Shown here piece after piece: positions 60,352 to 64,000 of a DNA stretch of 64,000 nucleotides. How positions within the stretch are numbered: position 1 is the first letter of the stretch; each line of letters opens with the position of its first letter. The DNA comes from JAAFJM01 sp964529175 (GTDB lineage Bacteria > Bacteroidota > Bacteroidia > UKL13-3), in the NCBI GenBank assembly GCA_964529175.1, contig CAZGVO010000002.1:124001-188000 (forward strand), read 5' to 3'. The translations under genes and the position numbers were made by a program. The notes below the pieces were generated by a model. The model worked only from the letters and a program-made list of their open reading frames with translations, had not been told where the DNA came from and ran no database searches.

Positions 60352-61590
60352 ATGAAATCAACTTTTGTAAAATATATTTTTTTAACTGTAGCTGTAATTA
60401 CTTTAATATCATCGTGTTCGGTGTTTGGTAGCAAACAAAACGATACCGTTGATGAGGTATTACAACAAGGACAAATTGATCCTAATTTGGTTCCTAAAGC
60501 AGTTAGCTATGTTCCTGTATTTCCATTTTTTAAAGGTTTTCAAAATCCGGTTGATGTATATGTAGGTTTTGATGAAATGATATATGTAGTTGATGATAAG
60601 GGACTTAATGTGCTTGATCAAAAAGGTACATTGGCATATACCATTGCCATACCAGGCGCAAAAGAAGTAACACAAGATAGAAGATTACATACTTATGTAA
60701 TAGGAAAAGTATTTGATGCAACTGTAAATGCTACAGTAACTTGTGTTTATCATTTAGAAGGAACAGGTCAAGGAAATTATAAATTCATTGATACTTTAAT
60801 TCATCCGTTTTGCGATGAATCGCGCCAAAGTACTCAGTTTAGAGGTGCACCTGACCAAGAGGTTGAATTTACGGGTCTAGCTTGTTTAAGCGATAATACT
60901 TTATATGTTACCAGAAAAGGTCCTCGTAATCAACAAAATACATTTGTTAGGCCAGATAATGCAGTTTTATTGTTTAGTCCAACAGGAACTAATATTGGTT
61001 ATGCCATAGGTTTAAATGCCACAGAATCAGGTTTGAAAACGGCCATTGATATTTCTGGAATTGCCACATTTTCGGCACCTCCGCAGCGTTTGCAAGGTAT
61101 GAGTACTTCTAAAAACTTTATGATTACTTCAAATAATCAAACCAATAATTTAGAGTACAAAACATTATTGATTACCGTTTACGATGATCCAGATTTAGGG
61201 ACACAATACACCGAAACGTCTAGTTTATTGAATTTTGATATTTCGAAAGCCAATAGCTTTATGTACGAGCCATTTAAGTTTAAAAAACCTGAAGATTGTT
61301 TTATAGCACCTGATGCTACCAATTACTTTTTTGTGGTTGATAGTGAAACAGATTCGGTTTATGTGTTTACTAACCAAGGTTTTGAAGGGGTAAATCCTCC
61401 AGCAAATTCAACCATTAAAAAGCAAGTAAATGTATCGTTTGGCGGAAGAGCTGCCGATGGAAAACCATTGGATGGTCCGTTTAATTTTAACGACCCAATG
61501 GGAATTTGTTACAACCGTAGAACTATTTATGTAGCAGATAAAGGCAATAACCGTATTTGCCGTTATAAACTGAATACTGATTTAGAATAA
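60352..61590 (+). CDS. NHL/SMP-30-like propeller lipoprotein
   Basis: 412-aa lipoprotein (lipobox TLISSC). The mature part has NHL-like propeller blades: FFKGFQNPVDVYVGFDEMIYV, YVVDDKGLNVLDQKG, LACLSDNTLYVTRKG, and near the end FNDPMGICYNRRTIYVADKG with NRICRYKL, typical of the NHL repeat. It starts 8 nt after the PorV-like gene and is surely co-transcribed with it. Function unknown; a surface-exposed partner of the barrel is a reasonable guess. Confidence 0.82.
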   Translation: MKSTFVKYIFLTVAVITLISSCSVFGSKQNDTVDEVLQQGQIDPNLVPKAVSYVPVFPFFKGFQNPVDVYVGFDEMIYVVDDKGLNVLDQKGTLAYTIAIPGAKEVTQDRRLHTYVIGKVFDATVNATVTCVYHLEGTGQGNYKFIDTLIHPFCDESRQSTQFRGAPDQEVEFTGLACLSDNTLYVTRKGPRNQQNTFVRPDNAVLLFSPTGTNIGYAIGLNATESGLKTAIDISGIATFSAPPQRLQGMSTSKNFMITSNNQTNNLEYKTLLITVYDDPDLGTQYTETSSLLNFDISKANSFMYEPFKFKKPEDCFIAPDATNYFFVVDSETDSVYVFTNQGFEGVNPPANSTIKKQVNVSFGGRAADGKPLDGPFNFNDPMGICYNRRTIYVADKGNNRICRYKLNTDLE

Positions 61591-61655
61591 TAAAATTCGA
61601 AATTCGAAGTGACAAAAATGCGAAGTAGAGTTGGTACTAACTATTATACGACTTT

Positions 61656-61690
61656 GTTGGTTTTTTTACGAAGCGACACCAATAAAATAT
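61656..61690. repeat. 35-bp direct repeat, left copy
   Basis: GTTGGTTTTTTTACGAAGCG followed by ACACCAATAAAATAT; closely repeated at 63338-63372. The ends GTTGGT and ACCAA(T/C) are inverted, so each copy can fold. Confidence 0.8.
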
Positions 61691-61806
61691 GTTTCATAAC
61701 GTCATTGCGATCGCTCTAAAGCGTAAGTGGCAATCTCATAATAACAATGGGGTAACATTACTTAGTTGTTAATAAGAACTATATTAAAGAAGCAATGCAC
61801 TATAAA

Positions 61807-61935
61807 CTACCAACGTTTTTTATTTATTGAGAAGTTAATTGATGGAAAATCATAAGTTGTTGTGCGTTTATGAGGTTTTTTCTTTATCAACCAATAAATG
61901 TAAAAAATCAAATATGGAATCCAACCTATTATCAT
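61807..61935 (-). CDS. Possible 42-aa membrane microprotein
   Basis: Short frame: MIIGWIPYLIFYIYWLI (one membrane helix), KKKPHKRTTTYDF, then a polar end. The upstream frame ends 12 nt before its ATG, with AAAGAAAC between. Composition looks protein-like, but the length makes this weak. Confidence 0.3.
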   Translation of the reverse strand: MIIGWIPYLIFYIYWLIKKKPHKRTTTYDFPSINFSINKKRW

Positions 61936-61947
61936 AATTGTTTCTTT

Positions 61948-62091
61948 TTAAATTAAGTTTTTCTCAGCCTTTTCAAATAATATTTCTATACTTTTAAATA
62001 TTGGTGATGAGGCCAATATTATATAGGAAGTTAAAGTTGCTTTTTGGGGTCGCTTAGCTAAACCACTAACAATGGCAAAAAAATCGTGCAC
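61948..62091 (-). CDS. Possible 47-aa frame or gene remnant
   Basis: Frame with GTG as only near-start: MHDFFAIVSGLAKRPQKATL, then TSYIILASSPIFKSIEILFEKAEKNLI. It could be a remnant of a larger gene; it sits between the small frame above and the lipoprotein gene's 3' end. Confidence 0.25.
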   Translation of the reverse strand: MHDFFAIVSGLAKRPQKATLTSYIILASSPIFKSIEILFEKAEKNLI

Positions 62092-62148
62092 AAGCTATAT
62101 AAGTTTTGCAAATGAACTTATAAGGCCTAAAATCATAAACTACTGGCT

Positions 62149-62922
62149 TTAATTGTTGTATTTGTACTGTATGTAAAATTTGTCTGGCGTCACATTATTA
62201 AAAACTAATTTGCCATAGATTGTTTCTACCCCACAATCATTCTTATATGTATAATTCACAATTGAAGATGATGGAAAATTTGTTATTTCGCTTACGTAAA
62301 ATTTATTTTCCATTCTTTTATTATCACTTTTGGTCTTATAGCTTATTAAATTATAAAACACAAAAGGAGAATTTGATTTTTCAAATTTCAGTGTTTTTAT
62401 TTTATTATTTGTTGGGTACTTTGATAAATCACAATTTACATAAAGTGAATTTGAAACATGAAATTCTGATATGTTAATTAATGATTTTGGAGGAATTGTA
62501 CGTTCTGATTTTTCTTCAAAAGAAGTTTCAAAACTAGATGTGTTAGTACCTGATACTTTTGAAGGATTCCAATTCCAATTATTGTAATTAGGGTAAGAAG
62601 TTAAGGTAGTTCCGCTACTTGAAGATATAGAAAATATCCTTTTTTGATAATATTCATAAGCTACTCCATTTAAAATATAAAATGTTTTAGATAAGTCAAG
62701 TGTTAAGTCGGAATCAGTTTTATTGTAAATACTAAATCCAATTTCACCACCTTCAGCCCATAGGTTATAAGAAACGATGCAATTCGTGTCTTCAAAAACT
62801 ATTCTATCTTTTGTTAAAGTTCCATTTTCTGGAATAGTTTTATATACTTGATAGTAATTTGATACTGAAATTGAACAGGACATCAAAAAGATTGAGAAAA
62901 TTGGAATAATTAGTTTTTTCAT
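62149..62922 (-). CDS. Hypothetical lipoprotein
   Basis: 257-aa lipoprotein with signal MKKLIIPIFSIFLMSC (lipobox FLMSC). The mature part looks beta-rich (DTNCIVSYNLWAEGGEIGFSIYNKTDSDLTLDL, given here only as a description of a strand-rich NTF-like stretch) and lacks a recognised domain; serine-rich and asparagine-rich patches suggest a surface protein. It lies inside the segment flanked by the 35-bp direct repeats. Confidence 0.65.
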   Translation of the reverse strand: MKKLIIPIFSIFLMSCSISVSNYYQVYKTIPENGTLTKDRIVFEDTNCIVSYNLWAEGGEIGFSIYNKTDSDLTLDLSKTFYILNGVAYEYYQKRIFSISSSSGTTLTSYPNYNNWNWNPSKVSGTNTSSFETSFEEKSERTIPPKSLINISEFHVSNSLYVNCDLSKYPTNNKIKTLKFEKSNSPFVFYNLISYKTKSDNKRMENKFYVSEITNFPSSSIVNYTYKNDCGVETIYGKLVFNNVTPDKFYIQYKYNN

Positions 62923-63034
62923 TGTAAGTTTCTGTTTTTTGTTGTGTTTGGTAGTTTTATCACATTAAAAATCATCAGATGCAATTATATTACTATAATT
63001 TTAAATTTTGCGAGTCTACTTTATGTTTTGTTTT

Positions 63035-63069
63035 GGCAATACACCAAATGCGTACGGAAGTTTTTAGTT
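63035..63069 (-). repeat. Recurrent 3' element, diverged copy D
   Basis: GGCAATACACCAAATGCGTA followed by CGGAAGTTTTTAGTT. The GCG..GGAAGTTTTTAG core matches copies A-C, and again it lies a short distance (26 nt) downstream of the stop of a minus-strand frame. The other arm differs. Confidence 0.4.
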
Positions 63070-63095
63070 CTGTGAGTATTAGCATGGGGATTTGT

Positions 63096-63299
63096 TCAGT
63101 TGAATTCAAATTGCTTTTTTATATGAAGTTTACAGGAATCTAGTATAGGTATAAAAGATTCTTGTTGTGTTTCTTTCCAAAGTTCATCAAGTCCAGTCCA
63201 AAGTTCTCGTATTTTCTCAATTTCTGTGTTTATTTCTGAAATTTTCTTATTGTTTTCAGTATTATAAGGATTGTATAATTTAATAAGTTGTGTGATTTC
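63096..63299 (-). pseudogene. C-terminal gene remnant without start codon
   Basis: An open minus-strand frame of 67 codons (EITQLIKLYNPYNTENNKKI, then a charged helix and ELWTGLDELWKE ...) preceded directly by an in-frame TAA and lacking any ATG, GTG or TTG near the front. Its acidic/basic heptad-like pattern looks like real protein. It is best seen as the tail of a truncated gene. Confidence 0.4.
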
Positions 63300-63337
63300 T
63301 TAAAAAAAAGTTTTCTCATAGATTTTTCCCTGCCGCT

Positions 63338-63372
63338 GTTGGTTTTTTAACGAAGCGACACCAACAACATAT
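63338..63372. repeat. 35-bp direct repeat, right copy
   Basis: GTTGGTTTTTTAACGAAGCG followed by ACACCAACAACATAT. Together with 61656-61690 it brackets about 1.65 kb with one lipoprotein gene and remnants. Confidence 0.8.
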
Positions 63373-63430
63373 TATTAAATTAATAGATTGAATATATATT
63401 GCAATGTAAAACTAACCTAAATACCCCAAA

Positions 63431-63793
63431 ATGAAAAATCCAAAGCGTACATTAACCATAGTATTTGGTATAATCATGATAATTGGGGGAGCAATGCATT
63501 TTATTAGACCAGCAATTTATTTGCCTTTCTTCCCTGATCAATGGCCTCAAATAGCAATCATTTACGGAAGTGGAATTTTAGAAATGGTAGTTGGTTTATG
63601 CACTTTAATACCTCGTTATAGCAAGTTTGGTACTTTAGGTATTTTTATTTTGATGTTGGCATTTTTACCACTTCATGTAATAGATATTTTCAAAGAAAAT
63701 CCTGTGGTAGGCAGTAAGTTAATAGCTTTTATACGTTTACCGTTCCAGTTTGTATTGATAGCTTGGGCTTGGTTTATTTTTAAAAAGAAATGA
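63431..63793 (+). CDS. DoxX-like small membrane protein
   Basis: 120-aa protein with four membrane helices. GAMHFIRPAIYLPFFPDQWP, IIYGSGILEMVVGLCTLIPRY and a final IRLPFQFVLIAWAWFIF match DoxX/MauE-like proteins, whose HF..P and SG..E residues are conserved. Roles proposed for the family involve redox or thiosulfate metabolism; for this short type no function is established. Confidence 0.8.
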   Translation: MKNPKRTLTIVFGIIMIIGGAMHFIRPAIYLPFFPDQWPQIAIIYGSGILEMVVGLCTLIPRYSKFGTLGIFILMLAFLPLHVIDIFKENPVVGSKLIAFIRLPFQFVLIAWAWFIFKKK

Positions 63794-64000
63794 GAATTGT
63801 GAGATGGGAAATGAGAGATGGGAGTTGAGAAATGGGAAATGAGCAAAGGACAATAGGCAATGAGCAAATAGGTAAATGATAATAAGCAAACTAACTATTC
63901 AACCATTCAACAATCCAACAATTCAATTACGCCTTGCGTGACAACCATCCAACAATTCAACTCCCGATTTATCGGAACAACAATTAAGCTACTAATCAAT
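63794..64000. repeat. Degenerate simple-sequence tract with two palindromes
   Basis: After the DoxX-like stop the sequence is built of degenerate units (GAGATGGGAAATGA, then CAACCATTCAACAATCC), with a TTACGC-CTT-GCGTGA copy (63927-63941) and a CCCGATTTATCGG copy (63963-63975) embedded. No gene seen up to the window end. Confidence 0.65.

Larger units (their letters stand above)
61591..62148. other. Spacer with repeats and two weak minus-strand frames
   Basis: No confident gene. It contains the first copy of a 35-bp direct repeat (61656-61690), a remnant of a dispersed CGTCATTGCGA..GGCAATCTC element (about 61700-61738), and two short minus-strand open frames listed separately. Confidence 0.6.
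62923..63430. other. Spacer with gene remnant and repeats
   Basis: AT-rich leader of the lipoprotein to about 63000; a diverged copy of the recurrent 3' element (63035-63069); a minus-strand gene remnant (63096-63299); the right copy of the 35-bp repeat (63338-63372); then the leader of the DoxX-like gene. Confidence 0.55.

Noticed and set aside
62220..62477. 85-aa plus-strand frame
   Set aside because: Antisense shadow of the 62149-62922 lipoprotein, which has a good signal peptide and lipobox.

Overview
The window is about 64 kb of AT-rich bacterial chromosome and almost certainly comes from a member of the Bacteroidota. Evidence for this: two secreted proteins end in type A type IX secretion (T9SS) sorting domains; there are many outer-membrane barrel proteins (a PorV/PorQ-like protein, a SPOR-domain barrel, an OmpA protein with thrombospondin type 3 repeats); several promoters have the Bacteroidetes -7 box TAnnTTTG (sometimes TAnnTTCG here), some with a -33 TTTG; Shine-Dalgarno sequences are scarce; and a UbiA/DUF502/acyl-lipid desaturase group is present. 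I saw no rRNA, tRNA, CRISPR array, prophage or intact insertion sequence. Layout, left to right. 1-3.6 kb: end of cmk, then a leftward block of desaturase, UbiA prenyltransferase, DUF502 membrane protein and a TrmH/SpoU RNA methyltransferase. 3.7-7.1 kb: two large cell-envelope proteins, each followed by a clear terminator. 7.2-13.9 kb: housekeeping and metabolic genes (pRiA4b ORF-3-like, DnaQ-type exonuclease, MFS transporter overlapping lhgO, YheT-type hydrolase, CCG Fe-S protein). 14-22.2 kb: small secreted proteins, an ArsC-family protein with a fused Cys-rich head, an M28 peptidase, a methyltransferase, a long T9SS sortilin-like propeller and a DEAD-box helicase. 22.5-27.6 kb: an accessory segment with a tandem gene duplication and repeated 3' elements, then a glycosyltransferase fused to a degenerate sugar-phosphate transferase. 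27.9-34.5 kb: nuclease, RNase Z, RlmI-like methyltransferase, a ParDE toxin-antitoxin pair with a readable operator, and small stress or unknown proteins beside an HxlR regulator. 34.6-42.3 kb: an orphan LytTR response regulator and a complete self-regulated RND efflux operon (TetR, TolC, adaptor, pump) behind a perfect 34-bp palindrome. 42.4-50.3 kb: YjbR, GIY-YIG, tryptophan 2,3-dioxygenase, a leftward five-gene run and hflX. 50.3-57.5 kb: gcvT, lipoproteins, a T9SS esterase, purD, and an mrp-nifU iron-sulfur pair. 57.5-64 kb: hypothetical membrane proteins and lipoproteins (one resembling a helix pair of cytochrome oxidase subunit I), a PorV-like/NHL-lipoprotein pair, a segment flanked by direct repeats with gene remnants, and a DoxX-like protein. 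The most unusual content is outside the genes. There are several families of short dispersed palindromes (CCCGATnnATCGGG, TCACGCCTTGCGTGA, GGTC..TGAGCG..GTCGAA, ACTCCnnnGGAGT), a roughly 135-bp structured repeat present in two inverted copies 8.4 kb apart, and a hairpin-forming 3' element recurring behind paralogous genes. These look like REP-type or cassette-associated elements rather than genes.
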